From assembly GCA_030748575.1 (NCBI GenBank), contig JASMLR010000010.1, positions 1-64,000 on the forward strand: a stretch of DNA of 64,000 nt, read 5' to 3'. Under the pieces are notes generated by a model. The model had not been told where the DNA came from and did not search any database. It saw only the letters and a list, made by a program, of their open reading frames with translations. Position 1 is the first letter of the stretch. Every line of letters starts with the position of its first letter. The translations under genes were made by a program, and so were the position numbers. This document shows positions 1 to 9,391 of the stretch, in pieces. Origin of the DNA: Phycisphaerales bacterium. GTDB lineage: Bacteria; Planctomycetota; Phycisphaerae; Phycisphaerales; SM1A02.

Positions 1-23
1 ACACAGCAGGTCCTGGCATATGA

Positions 24-53
24 CAGGGCCGCAGTCCGAAGACTGCGGCCCTG
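24..53 (-). terminator. Perfect 13-bp hairpin (CAGGGCCGCAGTC-CGAA-GACTGCGGCCCTG) downstream of the minus-strand PEP-CTERM-like gene
   Basis: Perfect inverted repeat with CGAA tetraloop just past the stop codon; no clear U tract. Confidence 0.6.
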
Positions 54-77
54 AATCAAGACAGTTGAACGGATGGA

Positions 78-770
78 TCAGCGTCGGCGTCGGCGGCCTG
101 CGAATCCGGCCACACCAAGAAGGGCCAACGCGGCCGGTGCGGGAATGACGCCGCCCTCGATGACGATCGCATCGATGAAGAGTGCTTCGCTGCCGGAGTT
201 GCTCGCGAAGTAGATCTCCAAGGCGCCGCCAGCGACCTCGCCGGTGACCTCGAACCATGAGCCAGCGGCTGCCTCAAGTGCCGCGCCGCCGTCGTCGGTG
301 CCGCCGATACTCAGCAGTTCGACGCCGCCGAAGAAGACCTGGACGTAGTCGGCGTCTTCGTATCCGGTGTCCGCAATGAACAAGGCGAGCGAGACGGACG
401 TGGCGTCGGCAAAGTCGGCACTCGAGAGCGACATGATGCCATCGGTATCCGACATCTGATAGCCCTGGTCGCCGTCGTAGAACGCGCCGACGCTGCCGGT
501 GTAGTTCGTGACGCCCACGTAGTCGCCATCGGTCAGGCCGACACTCGCTGGGTCAAAGGGGATATAGCCCGCGTCCATGCCGTCGACATCGACCCACGCT
601 TCTCCAGCGTTGTTCACAAGATCATGCGCGACATTGGCATCGCCGGTGTCGTAGTACTTGCCGCCGAGGGCGTCGGTGTTCTCAAAGCTGTTGCTATAGA
701 GCACGTCGCCGAGTGCGCCAGCACTCAGGCCCAACAGCGCGGTCGTCGCGACCATCGTTGTGACTCGCAT
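78..770 (-). CDS. Secreted protein with PEP-CTERM-like C-terminal sorting signal
   Basis: Signal peptide MRVTTMVATTALLGLSAGALG; C-terminus IPAPAALALLGVAGFAGRRRRR (PAP motif, hydrophobic helix, Arg cluster). Start moved to ATG at 770. Confidence 0.75.
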   Translation of the reverse strand: MRVTTMVATTALLGLSAGALGDVLYSNSFENTDALGGKYYDTGDANVAHDLVNNAGEAWVDVDGMDAGYIPFDPASVGLTDGDYVGVTNYTGSVGAFYDGDQGYQMSDTDGIMSLSSADFADATSVSLALFIADTGYEDADYVQVFFGGVELLSIGGTDDGGAALEAAAGSWFEVTGEVAGGALEIYFASNSGSEALFIDAIVIEGGVIPAPAALALLGVAGFAGRRRRR

Positions 771-1137
771 AGATCCTTCTCCTCGCTCCTTGCACGGCGG
801 GTTTCCAGTTCCGCCAGCAGCATCTCGGCTCACGCCCACCCACGGTTCAGCCCGATGCGTCCGGGCTACCAACCAGAGGTGTTCACAGGCACTGTAAACG
901 ACTGTGACGCTGGTGCAACCGGGAAATTGCGGTTTTTCCGGGCCGTCGCAGCAATTGGCGAGGCCGATCGTAAAGCGGTGCTGTGCAGAGAGATACCGTG
1001 GCAGAGGGGGTGTTGTCGCGGCCGCCTCGTATGCCCAGGCCCCCTGAGTTCACACCCGTTGGGGCTTGGGGCCCGGTTGGGTGGTGGTGGTGGGGTGCGG
1101 CCGGCCGCCGGAGGTCAGGCCAACACGGAGGCCCTCT

Positions 1138-1185
1138 GGCTCAGGGGCCCCCCGGCTCAGGGGCCCCCCGGCTCAGAGGCCGCCC
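1138..1185. repeat. Short tandem repeat, unit GGCTCAGGGGCCCCCC (two perfect 16-bp copies plus one degenerate)
   Basis: Copies at 1138-1153 and 1154-1169, degenerate copy from 1170. Confidence 0.75.
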
Positions 1186-1523
1186 CGCGGGGGAGACTGG
1201 TATAGGCGCGGCAAAATCGAGGTTTGGCGGGGGCCATCACTTCAAAAGGGGTGTGGGGGGTGCCACCGGCCCCTGCACGTGGCCGCTGGGCCACTGGCCC
1301 CCCGGCTACCGCCCCCCGGGCCGCGGCCCGGGATCCTCGGCCAATCTGGCAGGCCCCTGCGGGGGTTTCCAGGCGATCGGCGGACGAAAACCGGTCATTT
1401 TCCACCCGGGAAGGGCCTGATTTCGGCACGCGGCTTGCTCCTCTTGAGGGACCCCGCCCCGGATCCTCCGGAGGCGGGAGGGGGCTGCGGGCAGCAGCCG
1501 GTAGCTCAGGAAGGAACATACCT

Positions 1524-3437
1524 ATGTCAAAGATCATTGGAATCGACCTCGGCACCACGAACTCATGCGTGGCCGTCATGGAAGGCGATCAGCCGAAGGT
1601 TCTCATCAACTCGTCGGGCAACCGAACCACGCCCAGCGTGATCGGATTCACCGACAAGGGCGATCGGCTCGTTGGCGAGCCCGCCCGACACCAGCAGGTC
1701 ACCAACCCCAAGAACACCGTCTTCTCCATCAAGCGTTTCATGGGTCGTCGTCACGGCGAAGTCCAGAGCGAGGAGAAGATCGTCCCGTACGAAGTGACCG
1801 GCGGCGCGGACGAACTGGTCAAGGTCAAGGTTGGTGCCGACGGCAAGGAGTACACGCCGCCGGAAGTCTCGGCCATGCTGCTGCGTGAGCTCAAGCGGAT
1901 TGCTGAGGAGTACCTCGGCGAGTCCGTCGACAGCGCAGTCATCACCGTGCCCGCCTACTTCAACGACGCCCAGCGGCAGGCGACCAAGGACGCCGGTGAG
2001 ATTGCCGGCCTCAAGGTCGAGCGAATCATCAACGAGCCGACGGCAGCCGCGCTGGCCTACGGCCTTGAGAAGAAGACCAACACCAAGATCGTTGTCTTCG
2101 ACCTCGGTGGCGGCACGTTCGACGTGTCCATCCTCGACATCGGAGACGGCGTGTTTGAGGTGCTCTCCACCAGTGGCGATGGCCACCTCGGCGGCGACGA
2201 CTTCGATCAGGTCGTCATCGACTTCCTGGCCGAAGAGTTCCGCAAGACCGACGGCATCGACATTCGGTCCGATGCCATGGCCTTGCAGCGGCTCAAGGAG
2301 GCCGCCGAGAAGGCCAAGTGCGAACTCTCCCAGCAACTCGAGACCAACGTCAACCTGCCCTTCATCACCGCCGACCAGAATGGGCCGAAGCACCTGCAAG
2401 TGACCGTCACCCGCGCCAAGTTCGAAGAGCTTGCCGCGAGCCTCTTCAAACGGCTCGAAGGGCCGTGTCAGACAGCCCTCAAGGATGCTGGCCTCGCTGC
2501 CGGCGACGTCAGCGACGTCGTCATGGTTGGCGGGTCGACCCGCATCCCCAAGGTGCAGGAGATCGCCAAGTCGCTCTTCGGAACGGCTGAACTCGACAAG
2601 TCGATCAACCCGGACGAAGTCGTCGCGATCGGCGCCGCCATTCAGGGCGGCGTGCTGCAGGGCGACGTCAAGGACGTGCTCCTGCTGGATGTCACGCCCC
2701 TGAGCCTGGGTGTCGAGACGCTCGGCGGCCTCATGACGCGGCTCATCGAGAAGAACACCACCATTCCCACGTCCCGCAAGGAGACCTTCTCCACCGCGAC
2801 GGACAATCAGACGAGCGTGACCATTCAGGTGCTTCAGGGCGAGCGTGAGTTCGCCAAGGACAACCGAACGCTCGGCAAGTTCGATCTCACCGACATTCCG
2901 TCGGCGCCACGCGGCATGCCGCAGATCGAGGTGGAGTTCGCGATTGACGCCAACGGCATTCTCAAGGTCTCCGCGACCGACAAGGCGACGGGCAAGAGCC
3001 AGAACATCGAGATCACGGGTTCTTCGGGTATGTCGAAGGACGAGATCGAGAGCATGAAGGCCGATGCCGAATCGCACGCAGCGGAAGATCAGGCCAAGCG
3101 TGAGGTGATCGAGCTCAAGAACCAGGCCGAGCAGATTGTCTATGCCACTCGCAAGCAACTCGAGGAGCACGGCGACAAAGTGAGCGCGGAAGCCCGCGGC
3201 AACATCGAGTCGGCCATCAGCAACCTCGAGGAGAAGGTCAAAGGCGAGGACAAGGCCGCCATTGAAGCCGCCCTCAACCAGGTCAATACCGCAGCGCAGG
3301 AACTCGGCAAGGCCGCCTATGAGGCCGCCTCCGCCGAACAGCCTGCGGACGGCGAGTGCTGCGGCGACGAGTCATGCAAGAGCGGCGACGATGTCATCGA
3401 CGCTGAGTACGAAGTTCGCGACGACAACAACGCCTGA
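1524..3437 (+). CDS. dnaK: Chaperone protein DnaK (Hsp70)
   Basis: [21 protein letters not shown] start; [25 protein letters not shown]-terminus [10 protein letters not shown]. Upstream ORF extension from 1224 is not Hsp70-like. Confidence 0.97.
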   Translation: MSKIIGIDLGTTNSCVAVMEGDQPKVLINSSGNRTTPSVIGFTDKGDRLVGEPARHQQVTNPKNTVFSIKRFMGRRHGEVQSEEKIVPYEVTGGADELVKVKVGADGKEYTPPEVSAMLLRELKRIAEEYLGESVDSAVITVPAYFNDAQRQATKDAGEIAGLKVERIINEPTAAALAYGLEKKTNTKIVVFDLGGGTFDVSILDIGDGVFEVLSTSGDGHLGGDDFDQVVIDFLAEEFRKTDGIDIRSDAMALQRLKEAAEKAKCELSQQLETNVNLPFITADQNGPKHLQVTVTRAKFEELAASLFKRLEGPCQTALKDAGLAAGDVSDVVMVGGSTRIPKVQEIAKSLFGTAELDKSINPDEVVAIGAAIQGGVLQGDVKDVLLLDVTPLSLGVETLGGLMTRLIEKNTTIPTSRKETFSTATDNQTSVTIQVLQGEREFAKDNRTLGKFDLTDIPSAPRGMPQIEVEFAIDANGILKVSATDKATGKSQNIEITGSSGMSKDEIESMKADAESHAAEDQAKREVIELKNQAEQIVYATRKQLEEHGDKVSAEARGNIESAISNLEEKVKGEDKAAIEAALNQVNTAAQELGKAAYEAASAEQPADGECCGDESCKSGDDVIDAEYEVRDDNNA

Positions 3438-3479
3438 GTTCTCCTCTCCTCTCCACTCCTCAGGCGACCCGGGGCGATG

Positions 3480-3506
3480 CGGGGCCGAGTCCATGACTCG
3501 GCCCCG
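3480..3506 (+). terminator. Hairpin terminator after dnaK
   Basis: GGGGCCGAGTC-CAT-GACTCGGCCCC, 11-bp perfect stem. Confidence 0.7.
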
Positions 3507-3566
3507 TGTTGTGCGCTGGCCCCGGGCGCTCTAGGGCCTGCCCGAGAACCCGTTACTATCGCCCGA

Positions 3567-4931
3567 ATGACGACCACACTCGACGCTTCCGGCGTGATCT
3601 CAGCAGATCACATTGAATCACTCCGTTCGGCCCTCGCTGGCGACCCCGCCTATCGCCTCGCGCGAAACGCAGTCACGAAGGTGGGCGCCGATGAAGCGGC
3701 GCTCAATCGAGAGGTTGTAGCGGGCACGGACTGGACCTTCAGCACCTGGCTCGATGACTGGTCGGTGACCAACCAGAGGAAGTCGGGCCGATGTTGGATG
3801 TTTGCGGCATTGAATCTCTTTCGCGCCGGTGTGATGAAGCGGCTCAATGTCAAGAAGTTCGAGTTCAGCCAGAACTTCACGCTCTTCTGGGACAAGTTTG
3901 AACGGGCCAACTGGTTTCTCGAGTGCATCATCAAGACGGCGGCGAGGGAACTCGATGACCGGCATGTGGCGTTTCTGCTGGACTATCCCATTGACGATGG
4001 TGGTCAATGGAACATGTTCGTCAATCTGGTGCGGCGGCACGGTCTGGTTCCGAAGGACCTCATGCCAGAGACGCAGTCTTCATCCAATACGGCGCGTATG
4101 AATGCGGTGCTCAAGGGCTTCCTGCGGCGATTCGCCGGCGATCTACGCGGCGCGATGGCCGGGGGCGCATCGGCGGACGAGGCTCGACAGCTCAAGGACG
4201 CGCAGTTGTCGACGATCTGGCGCGTGCTCTGCACCCATCTTGGAGAGCCGCCGGCTTCGTTCCTCTGGCAGTACAACGACAAGGATCGAGAGTTCCACCG
4301 GGAAGGCATGATGACGCCTGTGGAGTTCGCCGAGCGGTACGTCGACCTTCCCCTGGCCGACTATGTCTGTCTGGTACACGATCCGCGGCCGGAGCATCCG
4401 TTTGGACAGACCTACACCGTTGAGTTCCTTGGCAACATTGTCGGCGGCGAGCAGGTTGTGTATCTCAACGTGGACACGGACACCATGAAGCGGGCTGCCA
4501 TTGAGACGCTTGAGGGCGGCGAGCCTGTGTGGTTTGGATGCGACGTTGGGAAGCAGTTCCAACGGCAGGTCGGTCTGTGGGATGCGGAGTTGTTCGACTA
4601 TGCCGGTCTCTATGGACTGCCGGAAGGCATGGACAAGGCCGCGAGGTTGCACCTTCATCACACGGCGATGACGCATGCCATGCTGTTCACAGGCGTGGAT
4701 GTACTCGATGGCCAGGCGCGGCGGTGGCGGGTCGAGAATTCATGGGGTGATGATGGTGTGGGTCGCAAGGGCTTCCAACTCATGAACGACAACTGGTTCG
4801 ATGAGTATGTGTTCGAGATTGCTGCGCATCGCTCTCGGCTGCCCGCCGATCTGCAGGCGGCGCTCGATGTTCCGCCGATGGTGCTCCCTCCATGGGATCC
4901 GATGGGGGCTTTGGCCCGAATTCAGGGGTGA
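3567..4931 (+). CDS. pepC: C1-family peptidase, aminopeptidase C / bleomycin hydrolase-like
   Basis: NQRKSGRCWMFAALN catalytic Cys motif, HAMLFTGV His motif, WRVENSWGDD Asn motif. Confidence 0.9.
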   Translation: MTTTLDASGVISADHIESLRSALAGDPAYRLARNAVTKVGADEAALNREVVAGTDWTFSTWLDDWSVTNQRKSGRCWMFAALNLFRAGVMKRLNVKKFEFSQNFTLFWDKFERANWFLECIIKTAARELDDRHVAFLLDYPIDDGGQWNMFVNLVRRHGLVPKDLMPETQSSSNTARMNAVLKGFLRRFAGDLRGAMAGGASADEARQLKDAQLSTIWRVLCTHLGEPPASFLWQYNDKDREFHREGMMTPVEFAERYVDLPLADYVCLVHDPRPEHPFGQTYTVEFLGNIVGGEQVVYLNVDTDTMKRAAIETLEGGEPVWFGCDVGKQFQRQVGLWDAELFDYAGLYGLPEGMDKAARLHLHHTAMTHAMLFTGVDVLDGQARRWRVENSWGDDGVGRKGFQLMNDNWFDEYVFEIAAHRSRLPADLQAALDVPPMVLPPWDPMGALARIQG

Positions 4932-5018
4932 AACGCACGCTCTGCACTTGCGGGGCCGGGCGATTCGACCATACTGGTGTCCTGTGGGTTGGACCTGCCG
5001 GGGAAGAGGAGCCTCGTT

Positions 5019-7286
5019 GTGCGAACACTGTGCACCGTAAGTCTGTTGTCTGTCACATCGGCTGCTGTTGCGGTCCCGATGCCGCGTCCGTCCGATTTGG
5101 CGGGCCTGCAGGTGGTGGAGGTTGACGTTCCGGATGAGGCGGCCGTTGAACTGCTGCTCACGCAGGGTCTGGACGGTCTCGCGTGCCGGCCCGCCCCCGG
5201 GGTCGGGCCGTGGGTCGTTGGCGCGGATGACATCGCACTGCTGGATGCACTCGGGCTGGAACACGACGTAGTCATCGAGGATCTGGAGGCTCATCAGGAA
5301 GCCAGGAACGATGCGAGACGCGCCGCACGGGCGGCAGCGCGGGGGCTTGACACGTTCTACTCCGACTTTCGGACGTACGACGAGTATCAGACGCGGATGG
5401 ATCAGTTTCTGATCGACCACGCTGACATTGCTACAGGGGTCTCGCTGGGACAGAGCCACCAGGGTCGGGACATTCGGGGGGTCGTCATCAATGTCGATGG
5501 AAGCGACAAGCCCGCTGTGCTTTTCAACGGGTGCCAGCACGCACGCGAGTGGATTTCGCCGCCGACCACCTGGTACATCGCCGACACGCTGGCCGACAAC
5601 TATGGGACCGATCCCCAGATCACGGCGCTGCTCGACCGGGTGGAAGTCATCGTGATTCCGATCGTCAATCCTGATGGCTACGAGCACACCTACGAGGCAG
5701 GCGGCTACCGATTCTGGCGCAAGAACCGGCGGGACAACGGTGGTTCGTGCGCAGGTGTGGATCTCAACCGAAACTGGTCGAGCGACTGGAACGGCGGCGA
5801 GAGCACCAGTACGGACCCCTGCAGCGATGTCTATGTCGGCCCGGCGTCGATGAGTGAGCCGGAGGTGCAGGCACTGGCCAACTTCTGCCTTGATCACGGC
5901 GACATTCGGGCGCAGATCGACTTTCACTCCTATTCGCAGCTCATTCTGGAGCCTCGCGGCTACACCACGGCGCCTCCACCGGACTGGGACGAATTGCACG
6001 CCGTCGGCGGCGAGATGGCTGATGCCATTCAGTCAGTACACGGCTTGAACTACACGCACGACAATCCATGCAACATTCTGTATTGCGCCAGCGGGACGCT
6101 GATCGACTGGCCCTACGACACGTATGGTGCCGCGTCCTACTGCATCGAGCTTCGCCCATCCTCGGGGAGTGGTGATGGCTTCGACCCTCCGCCAAGCGAG
6201 ATCATTCCCTGCGCCGAGGAGAACTTTCAGGCTGCGTTGTCGCTGATCGATCATGTCGGTGTGCCGATGTCGATCTCCTTGCCGGGCGGAACGCCGCCGG
6301 TCGTCTCCACGACGGAGCCGACGAGCTTTGCTGTGACCATTTCAGCTGGCGCCCAGAACCCCGACGCGTCGACCGCTACGCTGCACCACCGTGGCAGTGG
6401 TGGGGCGTTTGCGACGACGGCGCTCGCGCACAACGACGGTGAGGCGTACACCGCGACATTGCCGACCTTCACGTGCGCCCAGTCGCCCGAGTACTACGTT
6501 TCGGTCGAAAGCGTCTCCGGATCCATGGTGGCCTATCCCATTGGGGCACCACTGGAACTGCTGACATCGGACGTTGCGTCATCGCTGGAGGTGGCGTTTG
6601 ATGACAACGGCGAGACTGACCCGGGGTGGACGGTGTCCGGCACCGCAACGGACGGGCATTGGGATCGCGGCGTACCCGCCGGAGGTGATCGAGGCGATCC
6701 ACCTGCGGACGCGGACGGCAGCGGCCAGTGCTGGTTGACCGACAATGTCGCGGGCAATAGCGACGTCGACGGGGGCGCGACGGTACTCACGTCCCCAGTC
6801 TGGATGGCGTCAGGTGACCTCTGGTCACTCTCCTACTCGCGCTGGTTCAGCAACGACTATGGCGCGTCGCCGAACGAGGATGTGATGCGCGTCGAGTGGT
6901 CTGAAGTGGGCAGCAGCACCTGGAATCTTCTTGAGCAGGTCGGCCCGACCGGTGCTTCCGGGGGGTGGGAGCACGTTGCGTTCGATCTTGATGCAGCCGG
7001 TCTGGTGGGGGTGGACGCTTTCCAGATCCGCTTTGTTGCCGAGGACGCGGGCAGCGGCTCGGTGGTCGAGGCGGCCATCGACGCGGTCCACCTGAGTCGG
7101 ATCGAGTGCATTGACGATGATCCGTGCCCGGGCGATGTAGACGGGAATGGGGAGGTGGGCGTGGATGATGTGCTCGCCGTCATCGGGGCGTTCGGAACCA
7201 ACGACCCCGCGGGAGACCTCGATGGTGACGGCATCGTCGACGTCAACGATATCCTGCTGGTCATCGCCGCCTTCGGCCCCTGCTAA
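5019..7286 (+). CDS. Secreted M14 zinc carboxypeptidase with C-terminal dockerin-like repeats
   Basis: NGCQHAREWISP (HxxE zinc motif), IVNPDGYEHTYE, LNRNWSSDW; tail DVDGNGEVGVDDVLAVIGAFG...DLDGDGIVDVNDILLVIAAFGPC. GTG start at 5019 has upstream GAGGAG; ORF opens at 4977. Confidence 0.9.
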   Translation: MRTLCTVSLLSVTSAAVAVPMPRPSDLAGLQVVEVDVPDEAAVELLLTQGLDGLACRPAPGVGPWVVGADDIALLDALGLEHDVVIEDLEAHQEARNDARRAARAAARGLDTFYSDFRTYDEYQTRMDQFLIDHADIATGVSLGQSHQGRDIRGVVINVDGSDKPAVLFNGCQHAREWISPPTTWYIADTLADNYGTDPQITALLDRVEVIVIPIVNPDGYEHTYEAGGYRFWRKNRRDNGGSCAGVDLNRNWSSDWNGGESTSTDPCSDVYVGPASMSEPEVQALANFCLDHGDIRAQIDFHSYSQLILEPRGYTTAPPPDWDELHAVGGEMADAIQSVHGLNYTHDNPCNILYCASGTLIDWPYDTYGAASYCIELRPSSGSGDGFDPPPSEIIPCAEENFQAALSLIDHVGVPMSISLPGGTPPVVSTTEPTSFAVTISAGAQNPDASTATLHHRGSGGAFATTALAHNDGEAYTATLPTFTCAQSPEYYVSVESVSGSMVAYPIGAPLELLTSDVASSLEVAFDDNGETDPGWTVSGTATDGHWDRGVPAGGDRGDPPADADGSGQCWLTDNVAGNSDVDGGATVLTSPVWMASGDLWSLSYSRWFSNDYGASPNEDVMRVEWSEVGSSTWNLLEQVGPTGASGGWEHVAFDLDAAGLVGVDAFQIRFVAEDAGSGSVVEAAIDAVHLSRIECIDDDPCPGDVDGNGEVGVDDVLAVIGAFGTNDPAGDLDGDGIVDVNDILLVIAAFGPC

Positions 7287-7289
7287 CCG

Positions 7290-7383
7290 ACCGCCGGTCA
7301 CTTTATGTGCTTGTCGCCCAACGACTTACAAAAACGCAAAAACATAAGTTGTGCTGTAGCAACGAGATAAAGTGACCGGCGGT
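7290..7383. mobile_element. MITE-like or structured 94-bp element with perfect 17-bp terminal inverted repeats
   Basis: ACCGCCGGTCACTTTAT (7290-7306) and ATAAAGTGACCGGCGGT (7367-7383); AT-rich interior including ACAAAAACGCAAAAACATAAG. Confidence 0.5.
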
Positions 7384-7391
7384 TCCGATTG

Positions 7392-8147
7392 ATGGCAGTG
7401 CGATTGTCGATCATCCTGATTTGCAAGGACGAGGCCTCCCGGATCCGGGAGACGCTGGAGGCCGTTCGCTTTGCCGACGAGGTGGTCGTGGTCGATTCCG
7501 GCAGCACCGACGGCACCCCTGAGATCGCCGCGGCCATTGCGGACCGTGTGGTGGTCACGGAGGACTGGCCCGGATTCGGCCCGCAGAAGAACAGAGCGCT
7601 CGATGCTGCGACCGGTGACTGGGTGCTTTCGATTGATGCGGACGAATTGGTGTCGCAGTCGCTGCGGGATGAGATTCTGTCCGCCATCGAGGCCGGCACG
7701 CATGACGCCTGGCGTGTGCCCAGACTTACCACGTTCCTCGGTCGTGAGATTCGCCACAGCGGGTGGTGGCCGGACTACGTGTTGCGGTTGTTTCGAAGAG
7801 GAGCGGCTCGGTTCTCGAACGATCTCGTCCACGAACGCGTCGTGTTCGAAGGCTCGGTTGGCACGCTCCGAAACCACCTTCAACACAGCGGTGAAGATGA
7901 CGCCGCATCCCTCCGCGAGAAGTCGATTCGATACGCAACGGCCGCGGCCGCGTCCCTGCACGCCGACGGTCGGTCGGGCGGCCCCTGCATCGCCGCGGCG
8001 AAGGCTGCTGCAGCGTTTCTGAAAAACTATGTTGTGCGGCGTGGGTTTCTGGACGGCCGAGCCGGCTGGGTGATCGCCATCACGGCTGCAGCCGGGAAGT
8101 GGAGGCGTTACATGCGCCTCGCGGAACTGAATCGAGGCGATGCGTGA
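7392..8147 (+). CDS. Glycosyltransferase family 2 (LPS core type)
   Basis: LSIILICKDEASRIRETLEAVRFADEVVVVDSGSTDGT; WVLSIDADELVS. Confidence 0.9.
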   Translation: MAVRLSIILICKDEASRIRETLEAVRFADEVVVVDSGSTDGTPEIAAAIADRVVVTEDWPGFGPQKNRALDAATGDWVLSIDADELVSQSLRDEILSAIEAGTHDAWRVPRLTTFLGREIRHSGWWPDYVLRLFRRGAARFSNDLVHERVVFEGSVGTLRNHLQHSGEDDAASLREKSIRYATAAAASLHADGRSGGPCIAAAKAAAAFLKNYVVRRGFLDGRAGWVIAITAAAGKWRRYMRLAELNRGDA

Positions 8148-9205
8148 CCGGGCCCATTCTGCAGATCAATACGGAGCCCGGCTGGCGGGGAGGCGAGCAG
8201 CAGACGCTGCATCTGGCGCAAGGCCTGGCCGAGTCCGCGGCAGTCGTGGTCGTCGGACTCGAGTCCGGCGCGTTGATCCGTCGGGCCGCGGCGGCCGGCC
8301 TTGAGACTGCAACCGTGCCTACCGATCGTGGGCTCCGTGGTGTGCGCGCCCTCCGGAGTCTGGTCAGGTCGCTGCAGCCCGAGATCGTGCACGCTCATGC
8401 CAGCAAGTCGCACCAACTTGCGAGGATGGCCGGGGTGGGCTCGGGCGCGTCGCTTGTGGTGACGCGGCGGGTTGCCTTTCCCTTGAAGCGTGGCCCGGTC
8501 GCCAGGTGGAAGTATGTTCGGGGCGTCGCCGCGTATGGAGCAATCTCACAGGCTGTTCGCCGCGAACTGATGGCCGGAGGCGTACCCGCGGATCGCATCG
8601 CCGTCATTCCCAGCGCGGAGGACTTTGCTGCAATCGACGCGGCGGATCCGGCCGATCTCAGCGAACTCGGACTTCCGGACGGCGCCTTCTGCGTGTTGCA
8701 TGCCGGGGCGCTCACCGCCGAGAAGAACCACGAGTTGTTGTTCGCCGCCTGGCCTGACATCAAGGCGCGGCACCCGAGGGCTCATCTGCTCATTGCCGGC
8801 GCCGGAAGCCGGGAGGCTGAACTCAAGCGGCTGGCCGCGTCGCTGTCGCTTGCAGACATCCACTGGCTCGGATTCCGCAGTGACATTCACTCGGTGATCA
8901 AGCAGGCTGATCTCTTTCTCAATACTTCACGCTCAGAGGGTCTGTGCTCAAGCCTCATTCAGGTTCGCCGGTGCGGCGTGCCGATTGTTGCAACTGCGGT
9001 TGGCGGTGTGCCTGAGGTGGTTGAGGACGAGGTGAGCGGTCTGCTCATTCAGTCTGACGACGCCTCGGGCCTGGCAAGTGCAGCATGCCGCGTCATCGAG
9101 GACCGAGACATGATGACGATTCGCACGCACGTGTCGAGCGATATGGACCGATTCACCGTTGCGCACATGGTGGCGGGGTATCGCGACCTCTACGCCCAAC
9201 TGTGA
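8144..9205 (+). CDS. Glycosyltransferase family 4-like
   Basis: GWRGGEQQTLHLAQGLAE; VLHAGALTAEKNHELLFAAWP; TSRSEGLCSSLIQVRRCGVPIVATAVGGVPEVV. GTG start overlaps the previous stop. Confidence 0.88.
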   Translation: MTGPILQINTEPGWRGGEQQTLHLAQGLAESAAVVVVGLESGALIRRAAAAGLETATVPTDRGLRGVRALRSLVRSLQPEIVHAHASKSHQLARMAGVGSGASLVVTRRVAFPLKRGPVARWKYVRGVAAYGAISQAVRRELMAGGVPADRIAVIPSAEDFAAIDAADPADLSELGLPDGAFCVLHAGALTAEKNHELLFAAWPDIKARHPRAHLLIAGAGSREAELKRLAASLSLADIHWLGFRSDIHSVIKQADLFLNTSRSEGLCSSLIQVRRCGVPIVATAVGGVPEVVEDEVSGLLIQSDDASGLASAACRVIEDRDMMTIRTHVSSDMDRFTVAHMVAGYRDLYAQL

Positions 9206-9391
9206 CCTCAAGAGGACCTGCCCCACACAACGCGTATCTCACTCGGCCTCCCTGTGAACGTGTACATGCCCGATTCACCGCTTTGCACATGGTGGCGGAG
9301 TATCGCGATCTTCACGCCCAACTCAGCGCTCAATAGGACTTGGCCCACACAACGCGTTTCTCACTCGGCTTCCCTGTGAAAATGCACGTGC
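9148..9391. repeat. Diverged tandem duplication, two 122-bp units (9148-9269 and 9270-9391)
   Basis: Constant 122-nt offset; about 20 mismatches by hand count; spans the convergent 3' ends of the GT4-like gene and proS. Confidence 0.9.

Noticed and set aside
1224-1523. N-terminal extension of dnaK in the ORF track
   Set aside because: Low-complexity Pro/Arg/Gly translation not found in Hsp70; [14 protein letters not shown] at 1524 is the clear start.
1563-3170. 535-aa antisense ORF inside dnaK
   Set aside because: Typical shadow ORF of GC-rich, codon-biased genes; no recognisable domain; the plus-strand Hsp70 is unambiguous.
4740-5999. 419-aa minus-strand ORF over the pepC/M14 junction
   Set aside because: Antisense to two confidently identified genes; composition of a shadow ORF.
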